Shown one piece after another: positions 43,807 through 56,883 of a stretch of DNA of 64,000 nt. Positions within the stretch are counted from its first letter, which is position 1. Each line of letters starts with the position of its first letter. Source of the stretch: Microbotryum silenes-acaulis (lineage: Eukaryota > Basidiomycota > Microbotryomycetes > Microbotryales > Microbotryaceae); contig QPFY01000004.1 of assembly GCA_003665825.1 (NCBI GenBank), forward strand, positions 930,001 through 994,000. Direction: 5' to 3'. The notes below the pieces were generated by a model. The model was not told where the DNA came from and searched no databases. It was given only the letters and a program-made list of their open reading frames with translations. The position numbers were made by a program, and so were the translations under genes.

Positions 43807-45518
43807 ATGATTCACGACGTAGCTGGCACCAGCAGCGGTATCTCGTCTTCGTCACCACCGCCACCATTGCTGACCATCGTCGATGGCCAAATCGCTCCAG
43901 TGCGACTGCCCACGGGACGCATACTCTCCAGGTCGTCCTCGCTGATCGTCTCGGCCCGGTCCGGGAAGCAATTGGATCGTCCTGCTCGTCGTACGTGTGC
44001 TCCCAGACTGCGTCCCCCTCCGAAGGACTCGCGCCGTATATGCGTGGCGCGCGTGACCGGAGCGAGGCAGCGGATCCAAGACCGTCGAGCCACACTTCTC
44101 CCAGTGTGCACTCGGCCCCACGCTCTTGGCTGACGTTGCTATTCAACTTTTGCTCCGTGGCTTTGTCCATCACAGCACGGATAAACTTTGCTCTGGCCCC
44201 CACGCCGCCGCTGCAGGACCGAGACCTCAATGCCCCGCTGCCCCCTTCACCGCCGAGCCCGCTGCCGGGCCTCTTCAAGAAACTTGGTCGATCCCTGTCG
44301 CAGTCCAAGTCGACTCTGGCTAGACGCGTCTCAGGATCGCCAGCCAAACGAGAAGGACGGGCTGTATCACCGACCGCTGCACGGAACCTCACATCGTCCG
44401 CATCGTCCAGCCCTTCGAAGCCACCAAGGTCATCATCACCTTTGATCGCGCCGACCCTCGTTGTACACCCCGCGCCTCTCGACGGGTCAGCTGACGTCGC
44501 GCCCGGGCCGACGCCTCCGGTCTCGGCTGCGGCTGCGGCGCCCGCGCCAGCTCACGCTCCCGTGACGACAACTCATGTTCCCAAAACCAGGCTCAAGCGC
44601 TCGTTTCGGGCGCAGCTGGGCCGGAGCAAGAGCGAGGGGAACCATCGGCCAGTTCCGATAGGGGAAGAGGACCGCATGGATCAGCTGTTACGCCGTACCG
44701 AGCTGGCTTCGCGAAGAGAAGAATCGGCGCGCACCCGGACTCCGTCCGATTTCGCGAGCGGCTTCTTCTGGAGCGACTCTTTGGGTATCTGCTGGGATGG
44801 ACGAGAAGAAGTGCGGCCGGACCTGCTCGCGCCTCAGCCCGCCTACTCGTCGGACGCCGATTTTGTGCCTCAGCGCGTCGTCTATGCTTCGACACTGTCG
44901 ACTTTTCCGCCCCGCCCGCCTCTCAAGAGCAGTCTGTCCGCCGACGCCTCTTCCCCGACCCTGTCGCCGGCCAACCAGGTCATTGCCGAGTATCGCGCCC
45001 TGCACGGTCGACTACCCCCAGCAACTCCTGTCGACCTTGGCCCCCCGTTGCCCCTCTCCAGCGAAGTCACTCCGATCGCGACGCCGAGAGCGGATCTGAC
45101 CGCACGCGGCGGCGCGACGGCCCAGGACTGGGTCATCATCGACCATCGCTTCCCCCCTGGCGTCCAAGGGCGGCCAAAGTATGCGCGCAGCGTCGCCTCC
45201 GAATCGACGTCGGCGTCTGCAGCGAGCGAGGCTCGCTTCGACGATGCCGCGCCCGGTCGAGAGAGCCAGGACAGCTCGACTAGCCTCGAGTCCATGCGCG
45301 AGACGTCGCCCACCCGCAACGTCAAGCTCGCTGCGACAACACTTTTGGCACAACCGTCAGCTCCTCGATTCGTGCTCCACGACGATGGCCCGGCTCGCGC
45401 ACTGCAGCCAGCGCACCTCTCCACGAGCAAGCTCACACCGACTCGGTCCATCTCGCCCGGAAGTTCTTCGGTCGACTCTGGTCACACCGAATGGGTGGAG
45501 TGCGAAGAGTACCAGTGA
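43807..45518 (+). CDS. Hypothetical protein, Ser/Pro-rich, 508 aa
   Basis: Two exons, 43807-43990 and 44176-45518, joined by a GTACGT...CACAG intron in matching phase. The product starts MIHDVAGTSSGISSSS and is largely disordered: Ser/Thr/Pro/Ala-rich, with a basic patch (GLFKKLGRSLSQSKSTLARR) and another (KTRLKRSFRAQLGRSKSEGN) that look like phosphorylation or 14-3-3-type sites. The one folded-looking stretch is around FASGFFWSDSLGICWDG. Repeated S/T-P sites suggest a kinase substrate or scaffold. No family recognised. A single uninterrupted frame also runs from 43560 through the intron and would give a longer protein. Confidence 0.65.
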
Positions 45519-46232
45519 ACGTTGACCATATTGTCTCTTGTGCCCCTGGTCTTGGCCTCTGAATCGTATAACCATTACCTTTCTTTTCCCCTCACGATCC
45601 AACCCCCACCCCGTTTGCATTCCTACCCCTTTGCCTCAGTTTGGCCGCATCGTTCTTCTTTGCCATCGCTAATGCCGTTCGCACTTTCTTGCACACTATC
45701 TTGTCTTGTGTTTTATGTTTCCCCCCCTATACCACCTGCTTGTAAACCTGTTGTGTACACATTTTTTTTTGTCCTGTCACGATCTCATGTAACGTTTGCG
45801 AGTCTTTATTTCACTGCTGGCCTCCCAAGCTCGAGCACTCCTATCCTCGTAAAGTCATCACCTTCGTTGGGTGGGTAACAAAGTACCAAAGAGCAATTTA
45901 ATTCGATCCCAACACAAAGACCGAGATCGATCGACTCGGGGTTTGACCTCCCTATTTTAAATCGCCGCGAATATCCGAATGCGCCGCCGAGTCTCGTGTT
46001 GCGAGTTCCCGGGACGAGCCGTCGACTCGATTGGTCTCGGGCTCTACTTTCTTGTCGCGCGACTCAAGAGGGCCTGTCCGGCCGACCAGGGCCCTGTGCG
46101 AGCAGACGAGGTGACTAATCTCCGGTAGAGCCCGACCTTACTCCACCTATCCACTCCGTCCTACGGGGGCTGCGTTGGCTGCGCTGCACTCTCGTTCGGT
46201 GCCGAATTTGATTGCGAAGAGGCGCACGCGTA
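45519..46232. other. Intergenic before ARG2
   Basis: Pyrimidine-rich stretch at 45590-45770, probably the 3' UTR of the preceding gene, then the ARG2 promoter. I looked for an arginine attenuator peptide uORF in the leader and saw none. Confidence 0.4.
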
Positions 46233-48561
46233 ATGGCGCGATCGGTCGTCCAGTGGTCGAGCTTCGCGAGGGGACCAGCATGCACGTGCTCGTCCACCTC
46301 ATTGGTGTTGGGGGCTTATTGCACCAGGGTCAGTACTCTCACTTTGGGTTTACAAACTCTCGTCTGCCCATGGCCACGCACTGACGCCCCGCTGTCGTCG
46401 CGCTTCGGTTATCGTGGCTTAGCCCCGGATCGCCTTCGGAGCAAACCGTGTGCTCCATTCTCGCCAGCAACATGCCGCCCGAGGGCATTCAAACGACAAG
46501 AACTCTCAGAGGGTGAGTGGTGGTTACGGAGCTTACACTTCGTGGACCGTGAAAGGGAGAGCCCCGGTCGTACCAGGCTGGTGGCCGCGCTTATCACGTG
46601 CTGCCCAGAGATTGTCGCGGGGCAGGAACACCGTTGACTCATTCGCCCTCGAGGGAAATCTTTCGACGTGTCATGATTCACAGGACTTCATCTTATCCGT
46701 CTTGGAAGCGCATCCTTCAGCGCGTGATTCTCGATTCTATCTCCAAAATTTTGGCGCCTCGGCGGCTCCGACGCCCAGCTCATCTCGGTCGCAGAATGGC
46801 TCCCACTCGGCCGAGGCGCCAGCTTTCCCGTTGGCGAACGGTGCGACGCCGACGACAGCGTTCGCCGTTCCCGTCAAAACCTCGACGGGCACGAACACCG
46901 ACCTTGACGACATCATCGCGGGCAAAACCCCTTTCGCCGACGAGCTGCTCGCGCCGGAGAATCGGCACACCGCGCTCGTTAAAATCCAGGGTCCCTTCAC
47001 CGAGCGGCAGCTCGAGAGCATCGCCGAGGGCATGGTCTATCTCAAAAAACTCGGTCTCGTGTCGATCATCGTCGTCGATCATGAAGAGTGGATGTCGGAG
47101 CTCTCCAGGGAGAACGAACGCGCCAGCCGCTTGTCCATCGAGGAGCGACGCGCAAGGACAATTCGACTGCGCGCTCAGATGAAGGCCGACACGATGAGAC
47201 TGTGCGAGATGCTCGAGAGGAAAGGGGGTTCGGCACGACCACTGCTCGAAGGAGTTTTGTGTGTCCACGGGGCCGAGTTTGAAGACTCGTTCAAGCCGAT
47301 CGCCTCGACGTCCAAGCTCCCCACCGAGTCGGATTCCTCCAGACCGCCGTCAGACCTGTTCGTGGACTCGCTGTCGGGGATCCGCGATTCTATTCGCCGA
47401 GGCGAGATCCCCGTCATCCCCCCGATAGCGCTGGATCAGTCGCTCTTCTCACTGTGCGTATCGGCGAACGACGCTGTCCGGGCCATCTCGGCCGGTCTTG
47501 CCGACCATGCCAAGCGAGCGGGTCTGCGGTACGAGGCCGACCGGAGGTGGAACAAGGACGTCGACCTGACGCCCGTGCGCCTCATGATCATCAACCAAGA
47601 AGGGGGTATTCCTTCCCACGCCCGCCGAGGAAACCCGCACCTTTCCATTAACCTGTCTTCCGAGTTTGACTACATCAACGAAACGTTCGTCTGGCAAGAC
47701 TCGCATCCGACATCACTGGCGAACCTGGCCCTGCTCCAAGACTGCCTGGCCGAGCTCCCCCGCACGGCTTCGGCGGTGCTCGTGTCCCATCGATCACCCC
47801 GAAGTCTCATCGCCAACCTCATCACCAATAAACCCGCTCATTCACCTTCCTTGCACCAGTCGCTTCTACCCAGCGCGCAGATGATGCACCAACCAACGAT
47901 CGTCCGCCGAGGACTGCCGATCCGGGTCTTTCGGAAAATGTCTGACATCGACCTTCCGGCCTTGACGAAGTTGCTCGAGGCATCGTTCGGCAAGACACTC
48001 GACGCCGAGCCGTTCTATGCGCATCTTGAAAAAACGCTGGATTTCTGCATCATTGCGGGAGATTACCAGGGGGTCGCGATCGTCACGAACGAGGCGCCTT
48101 TGGAGGACTCCAATGGCGATGAGGCCGTTTCAGCTTTGGGGGCTTCGGAGAGTCGACCGGTCGCGTACCTGGACAAGTTCGCCGTACTTCCTTCGCTCCA
48201 GGGCGACGGAACGGTCGATTTCTTATGGGGTGCTCTGCGCGATGAATCGTTCGGTCTCGGTCTCTTGGATGCATTGAACCCCAACGTCGGCGGTAAGCAG
48301 GGATTGGGAGAAGGTCGCGACCTGGTGTGGCGATCACGGTCCAACAACCCCGTTAACAAATGGTACTTTGAGCGGTCGAATGGTTTTTTCAAGATACCAC
48401 CGCCGAGGGGGAGCCAGGTCGGCTTCGCCCTCTTTTGGTGTGAGAGAGAGAGTCGGAGAGGCGAGTCGCGAGACAATGAGGAGGAAGTGAGTAAAGCCAC
48501 GGCTACAAAGCTCAAGGAGTGGAGTCGGGTCGTGGGTGGCATTCCCACGTGCTGGAAGTGA
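46233..48561 (+). CDS. ARG2: N-acetylglutamate synthase, mitochondrial
   Basis: First step of arginine synthesis: acetyl-CoA plus glutamate to N-acetylglutamate, in the mitochondrial matrix. My model has exons 46233-46328, 46468-46512 and 46684-48561, all phase 0, giving 672 aa. The N-terminus MARSVVQWSSFARGPACTC is a good matrix presequence, and the third exon begins DFILSVLEAHPSARDS, typical of NAGS. The kinase-like domain includes INQEGGIPSHARRGNPHLSI. The C-terminal GNAT-like domain has YLDKFAVLPSLQGDGTVDFL and WRSRSNNPVNKWYFERSNG. An uninterrupted frame from 46450 is the alternative start but gives a poorer N-terminus. A TGACTCA site lies in intron 2. Confidence 0.92.
46635..46641. promoter_or_regulatory. 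TGACTCA site inside ARG2 intron 2
   Basis: A perfect Gcn4-type heptamer in the second intron of the arginine gene. Arginine genes are classic Gcn4/Cpc1 targets, but an intronic position and chance occurrence make function uncertain. Confidence 0.3.
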
Positions 48562-49717
48562 GGAAGGATTTATCACCGGAGGGAGGGCGGGGGGTCTCTT
48601 GGAGCACTTCACAGCATTCAGAAGTTGCGAAATGAGGGAATTCTAGCTATACAATTCGTGGCCCATATATTCTAGCCCTAAAGCGGTTCGCGAGCAGAGA
48701 GTTGAAGCCAAAGAACCAGCAAAGTCGACGCAAGCGGAGGGCGCTCCGGGCAGGCGTGCAGTGGACTTGGTGCTCAGCGAGGAGGAATCTCCGGAGCAAC
48801 GGTATCGTTCTCCCTAACGACTCGAGCATGTGATACGGTGGCCTCGTACGTCACTTGAGGCGGCGCCGCTAGTATCTCCGCAGTGAGAAGAGGCTCTTGT
48901 TTGTCAAGAATCCAATCATACCTTATTGTCTCTTAATACTATTCACTTCCATGCCCCTACTTCATTCGTACTAGCTAGCTTCATCTCTCCTCAATTCGTC
49001 GTTCTGTGCCTGCCAGATCCCAGCGCCTGATTGAGTTCCGGTTGACACGTCGGATTCGGTTGAAGTCGCGCGCCCTGCGGGCGCTCGTCTCTCTTCCTTC
49101 TCCATCTATCTTCCATCCTCTATCTTGCGCTCGTACTCAACTGCTTGAGTCGGGATCCAGTCCTCAATACTTCTAATATGTCCGACCGGTCAGGGGGTCA
49201 CGCGGTGCTGAGGCAAATTCGAGGGCTGCCAGTGATGAGAGCACTTGAGTACAAGTCAGTGGTCCACGCACGAGATTTCTTTGGTTCGGTACAGGTGCTT
49301 CGTCCTTCCATGTTGGATGCTGGATGACAGCAGAATGAGATAGTGGCGAGTGAAGCGCGGCTGAGACCGAGCGCAAGCTGCGAGCTCGCTTGACTGCACA
49401 CTCGGAGAGGAGCTCCTTCGCTGGCAACATCGATGACGCGTGGCCATCCGCAGTGCGACGAGACCCCGGTTCAGATTGAAGCGCCTTTAGACGGTCTCAA
49501 TCAAAGGAATTTGTTCCAGGGAGAGGATCTGACCTTGCTTATCAATTTCCGCTTCGCTCGCGGCACGAACGTCATGTTCGCGTGCACCGAGCCATCAGAT
49601 TCAGAGGATAGAGTCGTGGCCTGTGACATTCCATCGAGTCGCATGGGGGGGAGAGGGTCGTGCGAACATCCAACGAACTACAAGCAGACTCAAAACCTAG
49701 ATCATGACCTGGCCTCC
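48562..49717. other. TE-containing intergenic region
   Basis: Contains the second LTR copy (48902-49178). The remainder shows only short unsupported ORFs. Confidence 0.4.
48902..49178. mobile_element. Second solo LTR copy
   Basis: Aligns over its length with 39705-39974: shared start (TGTCA, CCAATCATA), shared middle (GATTGAG...GGTTGACACGT, then GTTGAAGTCGCGCGCC) and shared end (GGGATCCAGTCCTCAATAC then TTCTAA). Divergence is visible in several short indels. No flanking duplication remains, so this copy is older or rearranged. Confidence 0.8.
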
Positions 49718-51323
49718 TCAAGTCCACCTCGAGTTGGTAGGTGCAGGGGCCCCCTCTTTGCCCAAACTCCCTCTCCTCGGTCGACTGCCAAAGCCTCCCG
49801 TAGCGGACCCAAACGATCGAGTCGGAGTATCCCCACCTTCCCCTCTCGATTCAGCACTCCCGAGCCCTCGGTTCGTGTAGGATGAAAAGCCGAGATTCCT
49901 TCGTTCTCTCCCTTCGCCCGGTGCGGCGGACGAAGCACCTCCCGGCGTCGTCCTCTCGCGTCGGTCACCGGTCGTACCGTCCTCGCGACGAGAATGATGC
50001 GCGTTCGCTCGTCGCTCGTGGTGGTCTCCTCCTCTCGAGTGATGGTGGTGGTGATCCCGATCGGAGCGGTGTCGGTGCGAGACCCCGTTGGGGGAGGCGG
50101 TCCCGTTCTCGCCATCGAAAGCGGCGACTCCGTTGCGCGTCGGTACGGTCGCGTGTCCGGCGACGGGGTGGGGCTTGTAGTCGAGTTGCAGGTTCGTCGA
50201 TGAGGTCAAGGTCAACAACGGCTCAAGAGCAGCTCGGAGTGCTTCCCTGTTATGAATAAAGTTGACGAATGTTTGAGTTCACCGATCATTCGAGAGAAGC
50301 AGACCAAAGTTGTGCACGCCGGAACGAACCGAATCAAATCCCTCTGCTCCCTCGACGTTGGCGCGCACCACAAGCTCAGGATATCCTCGTCCTTGCGCAC
50401 ACTCAAAACGACGCCGTTGACCTTGGAGTCGATGCGCTCGTCGTCTCCCCCAATCCTCTCGCCAACCAAGGCGTACACAACCTCTTCCCAAACGCGGTCG
50501 GCGACGCCTTTTCGCAGGCGGAGGACCCATCGTCCACCGCCGGTGTTGGCGGTGTCCTCCCACGCGGGCGCGATCGGAGAGCGGAAAATGTTGAGGTCCG
50601 AGATGACGTTTGATTGAGGAGGGAGGCTGCTCTCGCTCGTGGCATCAAAGAGGTGGGCGGTCGAAGCGACCGACGCCGGAAGCGCCGAGGGACAAGTCAA
50701 ATGCGCCAAAAAAGGGTGGAGGGACTCGATCTGCGGGGCCCATAGATGTATCTATGAGCACACAAGTGACGGAGAAATCACACATATTCATCCGCGCCGG
50801 CACTCACACTGGAGAAGTCCCCCAATCTGACCCCCCCCCCCTCCCATTCCTCTCGACTCTCCTTCTCCTTGCCAGGCTTGACGGGCGTCGCAGCGGCCTC
50901 TGCAGCTGCACCCGCCGCCGTAACAGCACTGGCAGCAGCGCCATCTTTCCTCGTGTTCTTACCCGCGGTCGTACCCCCGGACCGGTGGGAGAACCACACG
51001 TCCCAGGTGTACTTGAGCGGGTGGATCGAGGTGTCGTCGTTCGAGTCGGCGTGGGTGCCTTGTGCGGCCGTGCCCAATGAAAGCGAAGGTCCACTCGATT
51101 TGCGGGTTACCTCGGCGATCGTAGCAGAGTTCGAGTTGGGCGTCGTCGAGTTGGCTGCGCTGGAAGCGAGTGGGGCCGAGGATGCGGTACCCCACGTGCC
51201 AGGGGCTCGAGCCGAGGTCGTCTGCGAGGCTGTCGACGACGGCTGCTGCTGCGACGAGCCGAGCGAAGGAAAGGACGATTCACGGCGGCGGGTGGTAGAG
51301 GCCGGTTGTGAGAAGCGGGACAT
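49718..51323 (-). CDS. eIF4E-family cap-binding protein, divergent
   Basis: Member of the eIF4E/4EHP family that binds the mRNA 5' cap. Exons 50808-51323, 50330-50730 and 49718-50246 give 481 aa, about twice a normal eIF4E. Residues 1-95 are Ser/Thr/Ala-rich. The fold begins HPLKYTWDVWFSHRSG, then an Ala-rich insert of about 45 residues, then EEWEGGGVRLGDFSS. Exon 2 has IESLHPFLAHL, LNIFRSPIAPAWED, NTGGGRWVLRLRKG, VWEEVVYALVGERI, VVLSVRKDEDILSLW; exon 3 has EALRAALEPL and TNLQLDYKPHP. The cap-binding Trp of WED is present. The usual V-E-x-F-W helix that contacts eIF4G reads I-E-S-L-H, so its Trp is missing. The C-terminal 150 residues are His/Arg/Gly/Ser-rich. Confidence 0.85.
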
Positions 51324-51907
51324 GGTGGATTGGAAGGTCTCAAGTCAGACGAGCGAAAATATGAGGGAGGGCGTGACGCTGCCGAGAGGCGAGGGCTGGC
51401 TGGCGTGCGAGAGCGCGAAGTCGAGCGAGTGGAGACGGTTTTCTACGACTTGGTGCCAGAACTCTCAACTTGTGAGCCAAAGGGATCAAGCGAGGTGCGG
51501 TGAGGGGGTGTGGCGGTGGTGGTTGCGCGGGTTTAAGAAGGCTGATATTTGCGTGCAGTACGAGTTGGAGGGTGATAAACTAGGAAGCCGAAGGGGATGG
51601 TCAGCGTGTGGGTGGGTGGGTGGGTGTGCAGCAACGAGGCAAGCCGTGGCGCCGCGCGCAGCCCGGGTCAATTTCGTGAGCGCGCGCTTCACTTTGACAA
51701 TTGCGAGAGCGTCTCAGGCTCCGGGGGTCGGCGCGAAGTACAAGCATGTAAAGCAGGACAAAATTCGCGGCTACCATAATGACATTGTATACCAAGGCGA
51801 TCACAACATCGGTCTCAAGGGGATGTGTAGATTGCAAACAATGGGAGCGGCCAGCAGTACGACAGGCTTTTCGGACGACAATCTTTCCCTTCTTCGTGCC
51901 CGACCCT

Positions 51908-52683
51908 CTACCGCCCCACGTTGGCCCGACCAACGACACCCTGCTGATGCCTGAGAGAACGAGAAGAAGAGCTTCAGCATTCACACGATGGTCAATGCAA
52001 ACAACAGAGCGCCATAGAACTAACTTGGCCTCCTTCTTCTTGATCGCCTCGGATTGACCACCGAGCACGGCCAGGACCTCGAGCGCCAACCGTTTCCCAA
52101 ACTGCTTCTCGATCCCTTGCCGCTTGTCACTCGACTCGACGATCCACTTCCACGCCTGGCGCGTCCTCTGCTTCTCCGTCAGCGGCTGCGGCGTCGGCAG
52201 CGACTTAGTGCCCTTCTTCCTCCCGACGATCCGAATCGACGGCTCGACGATCTGCAGCGCCTTTTGCAGCACCGGCAATGGCGGCGAGTGCGTCGCGGTT
52301 TGGATCTGCGCCAGCATCAACGCGATATGCGAGTGCGCGCGTTCGAGCTTGCCCGATTGCATGATGAGTCGGGCGAGGTAGCCAAGCAACTCGGTTTCGA
52401 CCGACGGCTTCGCGCTCGGCGGCGGCGGGGGTAAGCTCGTGCGGGTCAAGGCGGGGAACGTCGAGGTTGGGGCGGAAGATTTGGTTGTTCGTTCTGTCGA
52501 GGAAGATGGGGACGATCCGGATGTTGATGGGGATAGAGGACGCAGCAACGACGAGGAGGAGGAGGAAGAAGCCAGGGCGTCACCAAAGGCAGAGTAGGCA
52601 GAGTAGGCGCACCGTGTGGTGCTGATGTTTCGTTTCAGTGGTGTTGGTGCACCCAGTGCGCGTAGAAAGAGTCGCTGCGACAT
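51908..52683 (-). CDS. Mitochondrial small ribosomal subunit protein uS7m
   Basis: RNA-binding protein of the mitoch. small subunit head (bacterial S7 family). Exons 52025-52683 and 51908-51950 give 233 aa. Start chosen at MSQRLFLRALGAPTPLKRNI, a clear presequence; an in-frame ATG at 52746 is less likely. Family signals: VETELLGYLARLIMQSGK, PPLPVLQKALQIVEPSI, KKGTKSLPTPQPLTEKQRTR, FGKRLALEVLAVLGGQSEAI and, in the 13-codon last exon, HQQGVVGRANVGR, which matches the uS7 end. The intron is GTTAGT...CTCAG. Confidence 0.9.
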
Positions 52684-53043
52684 GACGTGGCTGTGCAGGT
52701 GATGAGAGGTGGAGGACGATGCGGTAGAGGAGGGAGAGCCGTGCATGGGAGTGCATGGGTGCGAGGCGCGGCTGCGGTGCTCCGGACTAACGGCTTTAGC
52801 AGGCTTTAGCAGGCTTTAGCAGGCTTTAGCGCCGAATGGAAAAGCGAAAGGTCACAAAGGCCCCTTTTACTACTATTCGGCCAAATCGATTCGGCACGCA
52901 TGCGCAAATAACTCGCGCGCTTCGGTCACGCTCGTCGCGTAATGACACCTTCCTTACCCTCTCTCGCCACTGGATTCCGGCGCACGCAGACCACGGCACC
53001 GCTACACGTTGAACACCCGCGGACACAAGGTCTCAGACCGACG
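52684..53043. promoter_or_regulatory. Divergent promoter of uS7m and IPP isomerase
   Basis: Two start codons point away from each other across 360 bp. The interval contains four 10-bp tandem units at 52791-52830. Confidence 0.5.
52791..52830. repeat. Four tandem 10-bp units
   Basis: One CGGCTTTAGC followed by three exact AGGCTTTAGC units. Ten-bp spacing equals about one helical turn, so bound factors would sit on one face. Confidence 0.9.
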
Positions 53044-54561
<1,518 letters not shown>

Positions 54562-54976
54562 GGAGTATGATGGGGCAGGTTGTTGCTTGTGATTTTCATC
54601 TTCTTTCTGTTTCTGCTCTGCTCATCGTCTTTGAGCGAGGATAGAGAGCGAGGTATGTTTTATTACGTGTCATTGAAATCGAACATAGGGGTTGTATACC
54701 TTGCGCTGCTCGGTCCTTTACGACTTTCGTTAGATCAAGTCCGATCTCGAAAGAAGTTGATTGGGTTACCAAAATCATTTTAAGAATCGGTTGGTAATGT
54801 AAGTTACTGGGTCTGCATATTCTGATCACGATTGCTCTGCCCCAGGGCCCTCACTTTTTGGGGAGGAAGCGGTCGATCGTCGCGCTTCACTTAACTGGTC
54901 GCTCCTCTCTTTGTCTCTCCCCACTCTCCCCCCTCCGCGCCCGCATCGACCGGATCGCACCCCTTCCCCGACGACG

Positions 54977-56676
54977 ATGCTCCCCAGTGTGCTTCGACGC
55001 CCTTTCCGCATCCCAGGTTCTACCACTTCCTTCCTCACTCGCATGTCGTCGTCCTCCTCCTCCGCATCGTCCCCCACGCCTCTGCTGGTCACGCCCTCCC
55101 AAGTGCGCGAGCTGCTGTCCAAGCAGTCAAGGGACCAAGTGGTCGTGCTCGATGCGTCATGGCATATGCCTAACCTGGACCCACCTAGGAACGCGTACGA
55201 CGAGTTTAGAAACAAGAGGATTGCGGGGGCGACGTTTTGGGATCAGTGAGTTGGAGTAGAGCGTGGTCTCGATTCTGCGAGGGGATGATCGGCCATAAAT
55301 TGTCAGCGATCGATCTCCGAGATGGGTCGGTGACCGTGGAGCGACCGAGGACCGAGGATCGCAAGGAGGAAGGAGCGGCCTCGAATTAATCGCGGATGAT
55401 TTGACCCGTGAGACTAGTTCGAGACGAAACGTATTGAATCGATAACTCCACCCGATTCAGTGACATCATCTCGACCAAGTCGGACCCACCCGTACCGCAC
55501 AACCTCCCCTCGCCCTCGCTCTTCGCCGACGCCTGCTCGCGTCTCGCCCTGAGCCCATCCCAACACCTCATCTTCTACGACACCTACGGTGTGTTCTCAT
55601 CCCCACGCGCACTCTACACCTTCAAAGCCTTTGGTCACGACAAAGTCTCCATCATGGAGGGTGGATTGCCCCGTTGGATCGCGGAAGGGAATCCCGTCGT
55701 TTCGACCCCACCTAAACCGATCAACGTCCATGAACAACACGATGACAGGGAGGCCAGTTGGGGCCCGATCATGTCCGAGTTGCTGTACCGTAAACGACCC
55801 CAAGTTCAATCTTACTTTGTGAGTTGCGGTGGCGAACTTATTTGTTGAGTGGCAGGATATTCCGACCATTACCCGAGGGAAACTGCGGGCTCGTTGGGAC
55901 GAGTGGGGGCAGGATTTCAGGCTGGGAAACTGATGCAATCTTGCAACCTTGCAAGCGAGTGTTAAGACTGACCCCTGCTGGTCCGCATCGTACAGATTGC
56001 CGACATTGAAGAACACTTTACCGAATACCGTGAACCTCAACTAGATACCTCGGTCGTGCGCGACAACGCCGAAATCGTCGCCAATGCCGACAAGGGGGAT
56101 CCGAGCGCTTCGGCCGACGTCGACTATGTCTTGGATGCCCGACCGGCTGGGAGGTGGGTTTCATGCTCCTCCGCGGTCACAACTAACGGAATGAAAATTG
56201 TCGAGTGTGCTTAGACTTTGCTCTGTCGTTGTGCAGGTACCACGGCACGGACCCTGAACCCCGAGCCGGGCTCTCCTCAGGTCATATCCCTCATTCCCTC
56301 TCCCTCCCCTTCGGCACCTTACTCTCCCCCAAATCCTCTACCGATCCTTCTTATCAGACCTATCTCCCCGCTGAGGAACTCGAGGCAAAGTTCCGAGAAG
56401 CGTTGGGCCAGGAAGGATGGGAATCGGTCAAGAATGGGGAGAGGAGCTTGGTCACGAGTTGTGGGAGTGGGATGACGGCTGCGGTCGTTTGGTTGGGGTT
56501 GAAGATCGTTACGGAGGGGAAGGCAAGAGGGGCCGTTTATGATGAGGTGAGGTTGTGATTGATCTAAGGCATCATGTTGAGCGCAGGTCTTGCAGAGCTG
56601 ACTGGACTTGTTTTGTTTGTAACAGAGTTGGACAGGGTACGCCGCTCGTGAAGGCGCAAAGATCGAGAAGAGTTAA
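54977..56676 (+). CDS. Thiosulfate / 3-mercaptopyruvate sulfurtransferase
   Basis: Two-domain rhodanese transferring sulfur from mercaptopyruvate or thiosulfate; fungal relatives (yeast Tum1) also feed tRNA thiolation. Exons 54977-55245, 55461-55818, 55996-56153, 56237-56546 and 56626-56676 give 381 aa. N-terminus MLPSVLRRPFRIPGST is a likely mitochondrial presequence; Met at 55043 could start a cytosolic form. Motifs: VVVLDASWHMP, GATFWDH, LIFYDTYGVFSSPRALYTF, VSIMEGGLPRWI, VDYVLDARPAGRYHG, SGHIPHSLSLPF, the active-site loop VTSCGSGMTAA (Cys about 337) and SWTGYAAREGAK at the end. Confidence 0.93.
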
Positions 56677-56883
56677 TGAGCGGTGAAATTGAAAGGAACA
56701 GATACAGAAAATCTGTGAGGATGCTTTGTAAAGTGAACGAGATGTGCATATTACAAGGTGGCACTGAAAGAGACTCGGAGGTGAGCGGGGTTTGAGGATG
56801 TCCGATATAAAGACAAGGGAACTTGAGAGGTGGTTGTGGTACAAGGAGACCCCAAATTAGATCCTATGCAAGAGTTTTACAGT

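Noticed and set aside
45519..46232. Arginine attenuator peptide uORF before ARG2
   Set aside because: I looked for the conserved peptide pattern in the leader and did not find it.
46450..46683. ARG2 start at 46450 in one continuous ORF
   Set aside because: Crosses two good introns and yields a Trp/Pro-rich stretch unlike NAGS N-termini.
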